Assembly: GCA_910574455.1 (NCBI GenBank)
Contig: CAJSYZ010000002.1
Location: forward strand, 1,327,671-1,391,670
Length of the DNA stretch: 64,000 nucleotides
Direction: 5' to 3'
Origin: Trichaptum fuscoviolaceum
Lineage: Eukaryota > Basidiomycota > Agaricomycetes > Hymenochaetales > Trichaptaceae
A program made the translations under genes and the position numbers. Every line of letters begins with the position of its first letter. The first letter of the stretch is position 1. A model generated the notes under the pieces. That model ran no database searches. It was not told where the DNA came from and saw only the letters and a program-made list of their open reading frames with translations. Below are positions 48,215 through 59,327 of the stretch, in pieces.

Positions 48215-50045
48215 TCAAACTACTTCATGGCTATCACTACTCATACTTGTCGTCTCGACCGCCTCCCACGACTTGAACACGATTGGCTGTGAGGATACCA
48301 TAGTTGATCCGGAGACACCAGAGGCAACCGCAACCGGGCTGGCACCAGGTGGAGCGGATAAGTATGCACGGAGATGGAACACCATCCGTGTGATGACGAT
48401 GCTCATAAGAGTGAGCCATGCCGCATCTACGATCAACAGAAGCATCCCGTGTTCCTCAGGGAGCAGCAAGAAAGTAAGAAATGTGACAAGCGACAAGCTT
48501 TCATAGCGCCGATTGAGCAAGGGCACACAATTATCATTTGTGAGATCGGCTTACATAGTGTTCACCGGGAAGTAAATCACAGCTGCAGTTCGTGAATTAG
48601 ATGCCGCTAGCGAGATGTCGACAAGTCACACTCACTGTCTTTAAATATAATCCACGCTAACTTCGACCTCCCCCCAAGAGCTATTAGGAGATGTGTCACG
48701 ACTCTGAGATACCATGCTAACGTATCATAGACATACCAATTTGTGATATCTTGACGGATCCTAGGATCCATAGGACAACTTCGTAGAGAAGCCCAGAAGC
48801 TTGAAGAACTATCAAGTCCCTCTTCGACAATAGCTCGATGTATGAGCAAGTGACTCCCTTTCTGCACAATTTGTAAGCGAACACAATCACGATCACGACA
48901 ACTCCATAACTCACATAGGAAGTTGCATGTCTTGAGTGTATGAACGATCAGGCCCTGTATTTTGCAGTCATTGATTACTCAAGGAACTTACATGAGGCTG
49001 AAATAGTTATGGCGATAGTCAGACACAACATAAAAAGGTTTTGCAGCTAAAATGTACGCATGAGTTAACGAAGCCAAGATAAAGCAATGTCACCACTCAC
49101 GAAACAATATACGTAGATGCCGCGCTTCACTATCTTTGATTCACCAAACAGTGCGGCAGTTCGTAATGCTTGTATGACTAGACTTGGAACATGAGGGAGG
49201 CCCTTTTCGATCTTGTGTTTGTCTCACCTTCCATGGCCCAGAATACCAGAATTGCAATCCTAATTTGTTTTTGTTTGTTAGACTTAATTCCGAGTAGAAA
49301 GCATTGACAATGGTTATCATTCACCATAACTGAAATCGAGAAAGAAATTGGCAGCTGAGTCAGAAAGGTCGATTGTCAGCTTGACGCCGCATTGCATTGG
49401 ACTAATTATACGAACAGCTGCGTATCATGTCAGCATTCATGTCAGCATTCGTGTAAGGAATGTCAAGAAGAGAACGTACTGCTCTTGGAGGGTCAACGAC
49501 TCGAGTGTCTTATAACGTCAAAATCAGAACAGAGCATAAGGCTCCAAGCAACTCACTTATCAAAAGCACAACAAGATCGAACAATGACCCATAGCGGAAG
49601 ACAAAGTATAGGACTTTTCCCCAGGACCATCTGGATTTCTTAGCGTAGGGAGTTAAGTATACCGTAAATTGGCTCTTAAGACTATCTTACCCAAATCGTT
49701 TCAAACTAAAGAAAAGTGAGCGTCAGCGCTCGCATTTTCGCGCAAAGTTCTGGGTACGGTACCTCACTAGATAATGATCAGTAAGCTAACAATCAACATT
49801 TGAGTCATTAAGCTTACTCGGAGAAGAAGACGCAGATGTCGTAGACTAAAAGGGCGAGAAGACCAGCTGGTGATTATACTGAGTAATAGTTGGCATTATA
49901 CTGCCGAGCAGTTCTTACCAATACCGAGCTGTGAAGCGTTCAGAGTTTGCTTGTGAGGAATAGAAATGGTAAAGCTCACAGAAACGCCCTGCGCATCCTT
50001 CAGTGTAACAATTAAAGTCTGAATCTCCGTAGATACGCTTGCCAT
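48215..50045 (-). CDS. DUF6533 seven-helix membrane protein, copy B, with microexons
   Basis: Paralogue of copy A and same unknown-function family. First seven exons 50045-49980, 49928-49919, 49866-49818, 49766-49763, 49705-49691, 49638-49557 and 49508-49480: lengths 66, 10, 49, 4, 15, 82 and 29 nt, identical to copy A. They spell MASVSTEIQTLIVTLKDAQG, a helix ending YDICVFFSDEFETIW and KSRWSWGKVLYFVFRYG. Later pieces: FWAME then VIQALRTAALFGESKIVKRG and IYVYCF; LQNLFMLCLTIAITISAS; the Cys loop CSYIELLSKRDLIVLQASGL; LYEVVLWILGSVKISQI; and a final exon (about 48526-48215) with LTFLLLPEEHGMLLLIVDAA, WLTLMSIVITRMVFHLRAYL and a Ser/Val-rich tail ending SDSHEVV. Exon edges between 49480 and 48526 are only partly resolved. 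It is divergent from RTF2. Confidence 0.78.
49427..49450. repeat. 12-bp direct repeat, two copies
   Basis: Two adjacent copies of ATGTCAGCATTC inside a predicted intron of DUF6533 copy B. A local duplication without coding effect in the present model. Confidence 0.75.
49763..49766 (-). other. Predicted 4-nt microexon of DUF6533 copy B
   Basis: Minus-strand TGAG between an AG acceptor and a GT donor. It supplies the second half of the Asp codon and the Glu codon of FFSDEFETIW. The equivalent microexon exists in copy A at 43850-43853. Confidence 0.7.
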
Positions 50046-51078
50046 ATTTCAACGGAATATCCTAGACCATGAAGAAGAAATGAAAGCGACCAGCTCTAGA
50101 GGGAAAGTCAACAACGATGTCAGTCCTCGACTGATATCAGGTCTTGATGTTGGCCTTGGCATAGAAACACACTCTGATCGCCGAGGCTGATCGTCGACAA
50201 TGCGTACAATCCAGCGCAGAATGGCCATTTCAGGGTACAGATTCAAGCTGAAAGATCCCCATATCTACTTTTGGAATCGCTTCGTAGAATGGGTAAGACC
50301 ATCACTACTATACTTTCTTGGAGTAGATCCCGTCAAAGCAGCGAGAAAGAAGAGCTGTAATAGGTGCCTAGCTGATATTATGGGCGTTCCGTTTAGTAGT
50401 TGGACATGAGACGTCTGATGTTGATGGTGCAACAGTGATACTCCAGTCATCGGCTACTTTCCATCTTAACGATCAATCCAGGGGCCTGTTTAACAAGGGT
50501 GAGAATACCATACAATATCACCAATTCTTTCTATGGGTGTCGGTATGCGAACCGAAAAATCATTCTCCACGATTTCACAATTCTTGTCATGGTCACGGTC
50601 TTGAATAATCCGCAAGGGAACACACTGTTTCATAGAGTCCACTTAATGACACTTCGGTAATGGACATCAAGTAAATGCTGTCAAAGAAGATAAAACCTGG
50701 ATACAGCACCCACGAGTCAATATAGATGCTAGTGTCACGATGAAAATGCCGTGCAGGGGAGGGGAGTTGCTCCGTCCGGTTCAAGTTCAAGATTCGGTTG
50801 ACAATTGAAGAAGTGTTTCCAGATAGATGCTCAACTATCCAGGGAGGAAGCCGTTGGAATTGCAAGCGCAATTCATAGGCTGTAGGTTGAATTTGTGAGT
50901 GAGTTTGCGAGGAAAAATTGACTGGTACCGTGACATAGATATAGGAAATATTCTACTGGTCCGGGCTGGGTCCAATTCCCACGGTGTGCCAGTGTGTCCG
51001 AAACTGTTCCATCGAATCGAATGTTACTCTTCATTCCAGACTACTAACTAAAAAAAAACCCCGAGATATTATCTTATA
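50046..51078. other. Divergent intergenic region, DUF6533 copy B and RTF2
   Basis: 1.0 kb upstream of both genes. It contains short frames on both strands (minus 50593-50871, 92 codons; plus 50200-50409, 69 codons) that I cannot assign. No repeat or RNA gene was recognised. Confidence 0.45.
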
Positions 51079-52199
51079 ATGGGAAATGATGGAGGAAGCA
51101 TTCCGGATAGACGAGATCTAGTCAGGACCAAAGCAAAGGTATGGATGTCGTTGTCGTTGTCAACTAACCATTGTTTGCTGACATATGATGAACGCAGGCA
51201 GAACAGGCGGACAAGGCAAATCAGACGAGAGCCCGTTGGCTCTTTTGTGCTCTGTCAAAGGTATGTATGAAATTTACTTGTAATCTTGTCTCCTTTCCAG
51301 TAATTCAATATCAACATAGCGTCCTCTCCAAGAACCCATTGTTTCGTGCGCGTTAGGGAAGCTGTATAATAAGGATGCGTTGCTGGAGTATCTACTCGAC
51401 AAGACTGCGTACGGAGACGGAGATGAGATATGTGGGCATATAAGGTCATTGAAGGTATGTCATAGTCACAGACAACTCTATCACAAAGTATCTCATGAAG
51501 ATATAGGATATTAAGACTCTTAAACTGACGCCTAACCCGGCTCCCGCAAGTGGTTCGTCGGCTGATAGAGCTCCATTTGTCTGCCCACTTTCTTTGAAGG
51601 AGATGAATGGGTCACAACCATTCATATATATTGCTACCTGTGGTTGCGTTATGTCTCAAGCTGGACTAAAGGCTCTTGGTGGCTCATCTGGGTCAACGCC
51701 TCCTTCAGATGAGGCTGAGAAGGAGTCGCAGTTGGAGATATGCCCACAATGTTCCACAAAGTATGACAAACGAGAAGACGTTCGTCTGCTCAATCCGGAC
51801 TCAGAGACTGAGGCGCTCATGCGCGCAGCGATGGAGCTTAGGCAAGAGAGGTCTAAATCGAAGAAGTCGAAGAAAAGGAAGGTTGCGGAGACAACGGACA
51901 ACCGTGGTGTATCACTTGCTGCAGCGGAGGGACAAAATGTGAAATTGAAGAAACCGAAGACGACCTCTGCTCCGACTGTGAACCCCACGATAGCTGCCGC
52001 AAGTCGAGCAGTTGCGAGCAGTCTCGCGATGGAGGAGGCGAAGCGCAGAACAAACATGAGTGACGCTGTAAAGAGTCTCTATGAAAGCAAGGACAAAGAC
52101 AAGAAGGAGACATTCATGACTCGTGGAACGTTTACAAGAGTGAGTTGTTATTTGCCGCCGCATGCTAACTTCTAATATTCGGTTTTTTAGTATGCGTGA
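51079..52199 (+). CDS. RTF2: Replication termination factor 2 (Rtf2)
   Basis: Nuclear protein first known for stabilising paused replication forks in fission yeast, also linked to intron splicing. Exons 51079-51138, 51198-51260, 51320-51454, 51507-52139 and 52191-52199 give 299 residues; the last exon codes only Tyr-Ala-stop. It opens MGNDGGSIPDRRDLVRTKAK, typical of the family (MGxDGGSIPxRxELVR). Then comes the first RING-like half, WLFCALSKRPLQEPIVSCAL, GKLYNKDALLEYLLD; a linker; and the second half, FVCPLSLKEMNGSQPFIYIA with CGCVMSQAGLKAL and ICPQCSTKYDKREDVRLLNP, which carry the C2HC2-type ligands of the Rtf2 domain. The C-terminal third is Lys-rich with likely nuclear localisation signals (KSKKSKKRK). 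Length fits the family. Confidence 0.95.
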
Positions 52200-52685
52200 T
52201 TTGCATCCGAAATTCAATCTACATTTGTCAGACTAACTTATTTGTATCCATACCACTCAGGCTGTATTATCTCACCATTGGAAGTTGTTCTGTATTTTGC
52301 TTTCGCTGAGGAAGTCCGCGCCTGCGTGAAGTTTGTATAAAAGTGCACTATATGTAGCCCTACGACAAATATGGCGGTGCAGCATGGCGCTGGGTGGGAT
52401 CTAACTTCCCTTGAAAGTATGTATCTAATACGACAGGCTGTGCAAAGTATCAAGCACTGTATACTAGAGCTGTTCAAGTCGCGCTCGCAAGTCATGACAA
52501 GAAAGATGTGCCTTGAACGATCAAAATTGGGGACGGTCAAGTCATACTACGAAATGACATGTGTGCGCAACCGACAGCCTGTCGTTGTTGACTCGTACAA
52601 ATGGTAACACGCAGGCGGTGTAAACTTTCACATAAAAGGACTTGTAAAGGAGCAGCCCACCGCATTGCATCTTTCTCGTTCATCC
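52200..52685. other. Intergenic, RTF2 to BCS1-like gene
   Basis: 486 bp between tandem plus-strand genes. It should contain the RTF2 3' UTR and the BCS1-like promoter. Short ORFs here have no recognisable product. Confidence 0.5.
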
Positions 52686-55318
52686 ATGGTGTCGACTTCG
52701 GCGCTCACTGCGAGCACTTCGCGTGCTGCTCCTGTCCAAACACTCCTACGTCGAGCACGCTTCGTTCAAAGCCTCGTTAGTTTGCCCAATATTTGGCTGT
52801 TTCGTGTTTTCCGAAACGTTTTATCAAAGCTGCTTGAGAATCCTCATGTAGCAGAGCTCCTGCGTTTTATTTTCCTCGGCACCATTGTCGAAACCTCACG
52901 TCTTGCAGGCCAGAAGGTTGTTGACTTCGCAAAGCACTGTAGGTCCTCAGATGATTGACATCATACAGATGGGACCTCAAGTACGTTTACAGTCTTTGTT
53001 GTTAAAGCATCCTTCACTCGTGGTGACTTTGCTTTCGACTGGGTCTTGCGGTATCTTGAAACCTTACAAGTCTGGGATCATTCGCGCGTCTTCCGTGTCT
53101 CTGCCTGCAATCCAGCTCGACGCGGCGTTGCAATCAACAACACCGTCTCTACAGAGGACTATGCAGAAAAAACCGATGGCCGACCGCTACCGGTCTATCA
53201 GCCAGCTCCGAGAGAACCGGAGCTTTTTCGCTGGCAAAACTATTGGATATCTGTGAATATGAACCTGAGTGACAGTGGACAACGCGACGGAGTTCAAGTT
53301 CTTACTCTCAGGTATGTCTTTATCGAATGGTCCGATGGGCGCCTGAACTGACGATTTCTTTGTGCCTAGTGTTTGGAGTCGTAACCGTAAAATTCTAGAC
53401 GAATTTGTAAAAGAAGCACGGACGCATTACTTCGAGTCCAGCTTACCTCCAAGAGAACTGTACATGCTTCCTGACGAGGTGAACCCTTACACTACCTACT
53501 GAAAACAGCAAGTCCTAACATATTTATTAATTTCTACAGTCCGGTTCTCTCCTCACCGCCCGATTTAGCCAGGGCGACATAAGTTATGACTGGATGCTTG
53601 CTTTTATTGTGAGTTGAAATCATACCAACATGTTTTTCATGGAGGCATCATGTCCACATTTCGTGTCTAGCGCGCGCAAGAAGGTTACGAGGAAATAACG
53701 GATCTTCAGGTCACTACTAAACAGGCTGATCTTCCTCACAGTAATCTTGATGATAGACCATTTGCCGTATTCAAACCTGCACCGCGTGTGAAGCAACGCC
53801 TGCGTTGGCACGAGCACTGGCTGCAATTTGATGTAGAGCCCAGTCAGAACTCTTACGAAGGTCGTTCGTATGGTGGACAGATCACTGTAACGTGAGTAGG
53901 CCTAGCCTGCCGGCACTTCGCTCGACTCATGCTTCGATTACAGTCTACACAACTCCAAGAGATCGGTCCTCTACGATCTAGTTCTGGCGGCGCGCGAAGA
54001 ATATCTCAAGAATGCGACATCAAAGGTCACCGTTCATATCGCTGACAAGGTAAGACGCATTTTATTGTTATCAAGGTGTCTTTCCCCTTATGAGATATAA
54101 TCTAGTACGGATCTTGGGTGAAATGCGTTACGAAGAATAGACGAGCTTTGAATACACTCATCCTTCCAGATTATGTGAAAGAGAAGCTCTTGGACGATGC
54201 ACGGGAATTCCTCGACAGTGAGGAGTGGTATACTTGGGCTGGCGTTCCGCATCGACGAGGTTGGTTAAATTGAAATGCTTTATACTCAACACTCATATTT
54301 TAATTGAATACAAAATCAGGATACTTACTTTATGGCGAGCCTGGAACTGGAAAGAGTTCTACCATTCATGCTTTGGCAAGCGAGCTCAACCTGGAAATTT
54401 ATTATGTTCAGTTAGCTTCTCAAGGGTATATTACTTCCTTGATGTCGCAAGTTCCTCTTTCTGATTGTCTCGTAGAATGGACGATCATAACCTCGCCCGG
54501 CTTATTGCGGAAACTCCTTCTCGCTGCATTCTTCTTTTGGAGGACATCGACTGCGCTTTCCCCTCCCGTGATGACGTTGATGATGACGAACCCGAGCTTG
54601 ATCCTTACGGTCAACCAATCAACCAGTACGAGGCGAGCTCGATGGTGACTCTGTCGGGACTCCTCAATGTCCTTGACAGCGTCACAAGTGAAGAAGGTCG
54701 TATTACATTCGCTACGGTCAGCTCCAAATACTTTGCTTGTGTAAAAGCCACTGATCGCTGCCTCATGACTATATATAGACAAATCACATTGAGAGGCTGG
54801 ATCCAGCGTTGATTCGTGCGGGTCGTATGGATGTGAAGGTCGAATACAAGTTAGCTACCCGGAGACAGATCAGCCAAACCTTCCTGCGTTTCTTCGAGAG
54901 GCAGTTTACGGCTACGGTTGACAATGCCCGGCCAGGTAATGTTCGGAAAGACTTCCCTGTTCTTTCGGATGAAGAGATTGTAAAACTGTCCGAAACATTT
55001 GCAAACCATGTTCCAGAAGATACTTTCTCCATAGCAGAAGTGCAGGGATACCTCCTGACGAAGAAAGCCAACGCAAAGGGTGCAGCAGAGGATGTGGCCC
55101 AATGGGTTCAGGATCAACTGGATGAGAAACAGAAGATAAAAGATCTTAAGGAAAAGAAGAAGCGCCGCAAAAAGGAAAAAAGGACGGAGGAGAAGAGTGA
55201 GGACGTTGAAACCAAAGGCAATGGTCCTGAGGCGGAGAAGAATGGTATGATCGGCAAAATATCAGACGGTTGTTCTTCTCCGGACTTTTCTGATGGCGGC
55301 AGTGCAGGGAAAACCTGA
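52686..55318 (+). CDS. BCS1-like AAA ATPase with tandem duplicated N-terminal domain
   Basis: BCS1 is the AAA translocase of the mitochondrial inner membrane that inserts the Rieske protein into complex III; basidiomycetes carry many paralogues of unknown substrate. Exons 52686-52938, 52993-53311, 53370-53478, 53540-53608, 53671-53891, 53944-54049, 54106-54259, 54320-54425, 54476-54716 and 54779-55318 give 705 residues. A moderately hydrophobic segment lies near residue 60. Two homologous BCS1-N units follow: about 85-227 (GDFAFDW, later PAPREPELFRWQNYW) and about 228-360 (GDISYDW, later PAPRVKQRLRWHEHW, ending SKVTVHIADKYGSW). The AAA domain has Walker A GEPGTGKS (416-423), Walker B LLLEDID (465-471) and the second region of homology TNHIERLDPALIRAGRMD with Arg539 and Arg542. 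The C-terminus is a Lys-rich helix. Whether it is the true BCS1 or a paralogue is undecided; with two N-units a paralogue seems likelier. Confidence 0.9.
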
Positions 55319-55538
55319 CAGCGGTTCCAGAGTCGGGATGTGTTGTGAATGTACATGTATGTTGTTAGTCTTTCAAGTTAGCTTTTTGTATTCAATAATA
55401 CATCCATAGAACGTGATACCATGCTTGAACTTGAAAGCGCCCGTGAGAAAGTTGCTCCTTGCAAATCCGGACTCCGTCATAGGCTGTTTCAACGTTGTAC
55501 TTCCATACAACCTTCAAACTGTCGCATATTATCATACT

Positions 55539-56778
55539 ATGACATCCATAGGCCCACAGATACCTCACCATCTTCTTAGAAAAGCGAAAGGAAAAGAAAT
55601 CGACGATGAGGAGCCAGGGCCACAACCACAGGGTTCTCGAGTACCAGACACACCTTCAATTGGCCCGCACATTCCTGCGAATGCACTATCGCAAGTTCTA
55701 GTTCAGCATGCCTCTCGGCCAGGGTCGACATATAATAACGACGACGACGATGACGACTATGTCCCTGAGCTGCCACCAGATCTGGTTGCTTCGCGCTCTG
55801 GTACATCTGTGTCAGACAACGCACGTCCTGAAGCAGGACCTTCAACAGGTAGACAAGAAAGACGTGTCTTGGGGCCTTCGCTTCCTGGACATGTTCAGCA
55901 GGCTTATGGTGATGATGGTGATAGTGATGAAGGCGATTACGGCCCCATGCCGTCCATGCAGAGAACACAACACTCAGACACCGTAAGCGAAGGTGTTCGG
56001 GAGTTCTTGGAAAAGGAGGAGAAGCGAAAGAAAGAGATTGAGGTTTGTTTGAGACATCTTTGGTCTTCAGTGCTTACGGACTTCTTTAGGAAGCTGCAAA
56101 ACCCAAGAAACTAGAACGTGACAGCTGGATGCTCGTCCCGCCTTCGTCGTCTGACCTCCTTGGGCGTGAGTATCTCAAATATTAACGTGCTTTCACAACG
56201 GGACTTACCAAAGAACTGCGTGATCCTTAGACCTCAGCGACCCGCTTAAATTGAAAGCTCGCCAGTTCTCTAGAGGGGGGAGTACAGCCTCGCGTGGCCA
56301 ACCCAATAATCTATGGACGGAAACACCAGCGGAACGGCAGCAACGCATCGCAGATGAGGTTGCGGGAAAGAAAAGACGCGCGGCTAACGCAGATGGACCG
56401 GGTGTAAACAATGAAGACGATCGAAAGAAGAGGCGGAGAGACGACGAGATTAGACGCGTCGTCGACGAGCATAATGTGCGTGTACCTTGTTGCCCATCTT
56501 TCCAAACACTGCTTAAACTATATTCTCTATTCGTATAACACATGCAGAAATCGTCCCGCGCAAAAACGCTCCTTGAACTGCATTCTGAAAATGAAAAGAA
56601 GTCCAAGAATTCGAAGAAAAGTGAAGACGATGAGCTGCCGCCAGGTATCTGGGATCATGACCGGGACATGTCGATGGGTGGTAGACTTATGGACGAGAAG
56701 CAGCGCGGCAAACTGATTGCTGATGCACGTTCTCTGGGCGACAGGTTCGGGACAGGCAAAGCTGGTGGTTATCTATAA
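55539..56778 (+). CDS. GPALPP motif-containing protein (DUF3752)
   Basis: Homologue of GPALPP1-type proteins, a widespread eukaryotic nuclear family of poorly known role. Exons 55539-56042, 56090-56165, 56231-56475 and 56548-56778 give 351 residues. The N-terminal half carries the repeated GPxLP-like motif: SIGPQIPHHLL, SIGPHIPANAL and LGPSLPGHVQ, separated by acidic runs (YNNDDDDDDYVPELPPDL, GDDGDSDEGDYGPM). The DUF3752 part follows: DSWMLVPPSSSDLL, then DPLKLKARQFSRGG, LWTETPAERQQRIADEVAGK, and a basic helix RAKTLLELHSENEKK. It ends in the conserved IWDHDRDMSMGGRLMDEKQR and KLIADARSLGDRFGTGKAGG. The start at 55539 is chosen because SIGPQIP is the usual opening motif. It lies 220 bp downstream of the BCS1-like gene on the same strand. 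Confidence 0.92.
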
Positions 56779-58421
56779 TATCTCGTGATCATCGAGAAGG
56801 CGAGTCTTGGTTTTATATGTGCAAACTTTTATTTAACGATCATTCAAAAAGTGACTATGTGCCATGTATCTGTACAGTATTTTGCAACTAATCGAAAATA
56901 TCAAAGCTATATATTGCTCAAATTCAGATGGGTATGATATGGTGCAAATGCACTGCTCATCTTAAGTCAAGTCAAAGTGAGTCAAAAACATACCCTTATT
57001 CTACTTGTAAATTCTGCTTTACTTCAAAATGCAACGCCCCCTCTTTGGGTCTTCTTCTGCTCCAACTTAAGGCACCCACAATGCTCGTACCGTTTCTTAC
57101 ACAAGTGGCGAAGGATCTGGTACTAAGGGACGATGTCTAAGCTTACTCGGGTGATCTCTCTCTCTTTCTCTCAGTTTGGTCGACTTATCGAATATGTGTT
57201 CCGACTAGCAGACATACGAGATGCTACGTCTTTGTATGAAGTGTAGCAAACATCTCATTTGCACGGTACACAGTACTACTCCTAGCGGCGTAGATAGTTT
57301 CATCAGCTTAATTTCCTAGCGTTTGCGTCATTGACCATAAACGGCTGTAAGTTTATTGATAAATTCAGATATGTAGCATTAAGAATTTGAGAATTCGAGA
57401 GGACTGGGAGGCGCGGCCAGAAATGAATGATCTTTTGCGTCTTATATCTGAAGCACAATCAGGACATTTAGTTACATGTAAATCGACCCATGTAATCCTC
57501 ACCTTCAAGCCAATTACGATGCATATACAATGTTTGTGAGTTTCTGATTTCGGCGGGCTGAGTCCCTGTGGCATCTCTGAGAGCTAAGTGGATATTAGCC
57601 TTATCGTTTTCTACCTTCTACATAAGTCTTTAGTCCTTTACTTTAAGTTATTCGAGCACAAAATTACAAGTTTATTAGCTTGTAGGTCAGACCAAGGCTT
57701 CGATATTGACTTTGACATTAGTGTCCGTGATGCCAGCCTAGTCTTCTCATAGATCCAGTCATGCCAATGCTCCCGAAAATAGCGCGGTTAGTAGTTTTCA
57801 ACTTGAATCTTACACTCCTCTCGCATATACATCAAGCGGTTATTCGGAGCCACGCTAACTCATACCACAAAATTTGTCGAGGCCTAAGTAATGCATTAAA
57901 TGCTCTGTCGGTTTGTGGCTCTGCCTAAGTCTATTGTATCGGCATCGACAACCCTCTGGAATTGTCGGAAGAGGTCGTCGGCGAGTAACAAGAGGTCGGA
58001 TGCGGCGGATACTCTTGTCCACGGTGGCAACAATAGTGACTGTCATATTATGTGGCTATTCGTACCGGTGTGGTTGACTACAACAAGCGGCCTAACCACT
58101 CGGCTGACTATTGCCTGTGGTCTGCGACCTGGCCTATATAAGTCGACGGTGAGCGATAGACCCAGTCTTACGCATACTACGCCCCCTACAGCATTAAACT
58201 CCTGATCCGCATCTGCCGAACTTGATTGCTATTAGACATCCTGTCCAACAAGGAGCCTATTACACAGCCATCCGATTCCCTCTGAATCACAAATCTTGAC
58301 CGACACAGCTCGACCAAGCCGTGATCTTCGACGGTGTCTTTTGTCGACGTCGACTACATCACTTACATATCTACATGAACGTAGAAGTTTGAGAATACCC
58401 AAATTAGGACAATCCCCAGTA
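56779..58421. other. Intergenic, 1.6 kb, no recognised gene
   Basis: Between the GPALPP protein and the next plus-strand gene. It is AT-rich in 56800-57700. Short frames (60-101 codons) lack recognisable motifs. A plus-strand frame at 57900-58205 and its antisense show no splice-consistent continuation. Confidence 0.45.
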
Positions 58422-59037
58422 ATGTCCACTACTGCTACCCCTCGCCGTCGCCAACCGAGACCATCGACTTCGGGATCGTCAACGTCAACAGATTCGGCTT
58501 CAGGATCCACCAACAACGTAGTTGACCGGAGTGATTTCGCCAGCTATTCGCCTGGTAGCGACGCGCTGTCGTTGAGTATCGAGGATGAATACTCTGAAGC
58601 ACAAACTGCAGAACTTTACGATCCTTGGAACTTTGTTCCGAAGGTGAGTGAAATGATTTCTATAAACCTCCGACACTGGATATAGCCGTTGTGGTTGGAA
58701 AGCAGTGTAGACCCGTGGCGATTACTGACTCACTCTACTCTAGCCTGGTGACGCTGTGTGGGTGAAGTCAAGCGGCTCTGAACGCGAGATTTGGTTTTTA
58801 GGGCGTGTACAGAAGAGCTCAAGACCCGGGACTGTAAGAGGCGTAAGTTACATCTGGCGAGTTCTTTCTGCGAAGATCGTTGATGGCTGTTGTTAGGGCA
58901 AGCAAGGCACGTTTTATATGGTACGATATCGCAGCAACGTACGCAAGTATTTTTCGCCGCTTCTGGGCGACATCAAACCAGATACACCTTATGTGCGAAT
59001 CCTGCTCAAGGAGGCCGAATGTGAGGTGCAGCTGTAG
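58422..59037 (+). CDS. Small protein with likely Tudor/SH3-like barrel, unknown function
   Basis: Exons 58422-58643, 58744-58842 and 58897-59037 give 153 residues. The first 70 residues are Ser/Thr-rich and disordered (MSTTATPRRRQPRPSTSGSS onward). Exons 2 and 3 encode a compact beta-rich module: PGDAVWVKSSGSEREIWFLG, RVQKSSRPGTVRG, then GTFYMVRYRSNVRKYFSPLL and GDIKPDTPYVRILL. The pattern PGDxVWVK, W.LGRV, YMVRY and KYFSPLLGDIKP is what one expects of Tudor, PWWP or BAH-type barrels that read histones or other modified peptides, but I cannot name the family, and the barrel call is inference from pattern only. Splice frames close cleanly and the ordered part coincides exactly with the two downstream exons, which supports a genuine gene. 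Confidence 0.68.
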
Positions 59038-59327
59038 ACTCTCTCAGCAAATGAAGGAAAGATTATAGCCCTTAGTATTGCAATATGTACCATTATGCAT
59101 AGGCAATGTTTGATTATGTGAAACGAGTTGCGCTGTCGGCTAGCTATAGCATGGTCCGAATAGTCTTATAAGGAAGGAAAGGTCTTGTGACGATACTAAA
59201 TATATATTGGAATGCTTTAACCTCCAATCCCCCTCCTTTCTCTCTGACCTGCATCTTCTCCCCTACCGTCGTCTACTCGCCTTCACCGTTAACATCAACG
59301 GCGGCGAGCTTGACCTTCTTGCACAAT

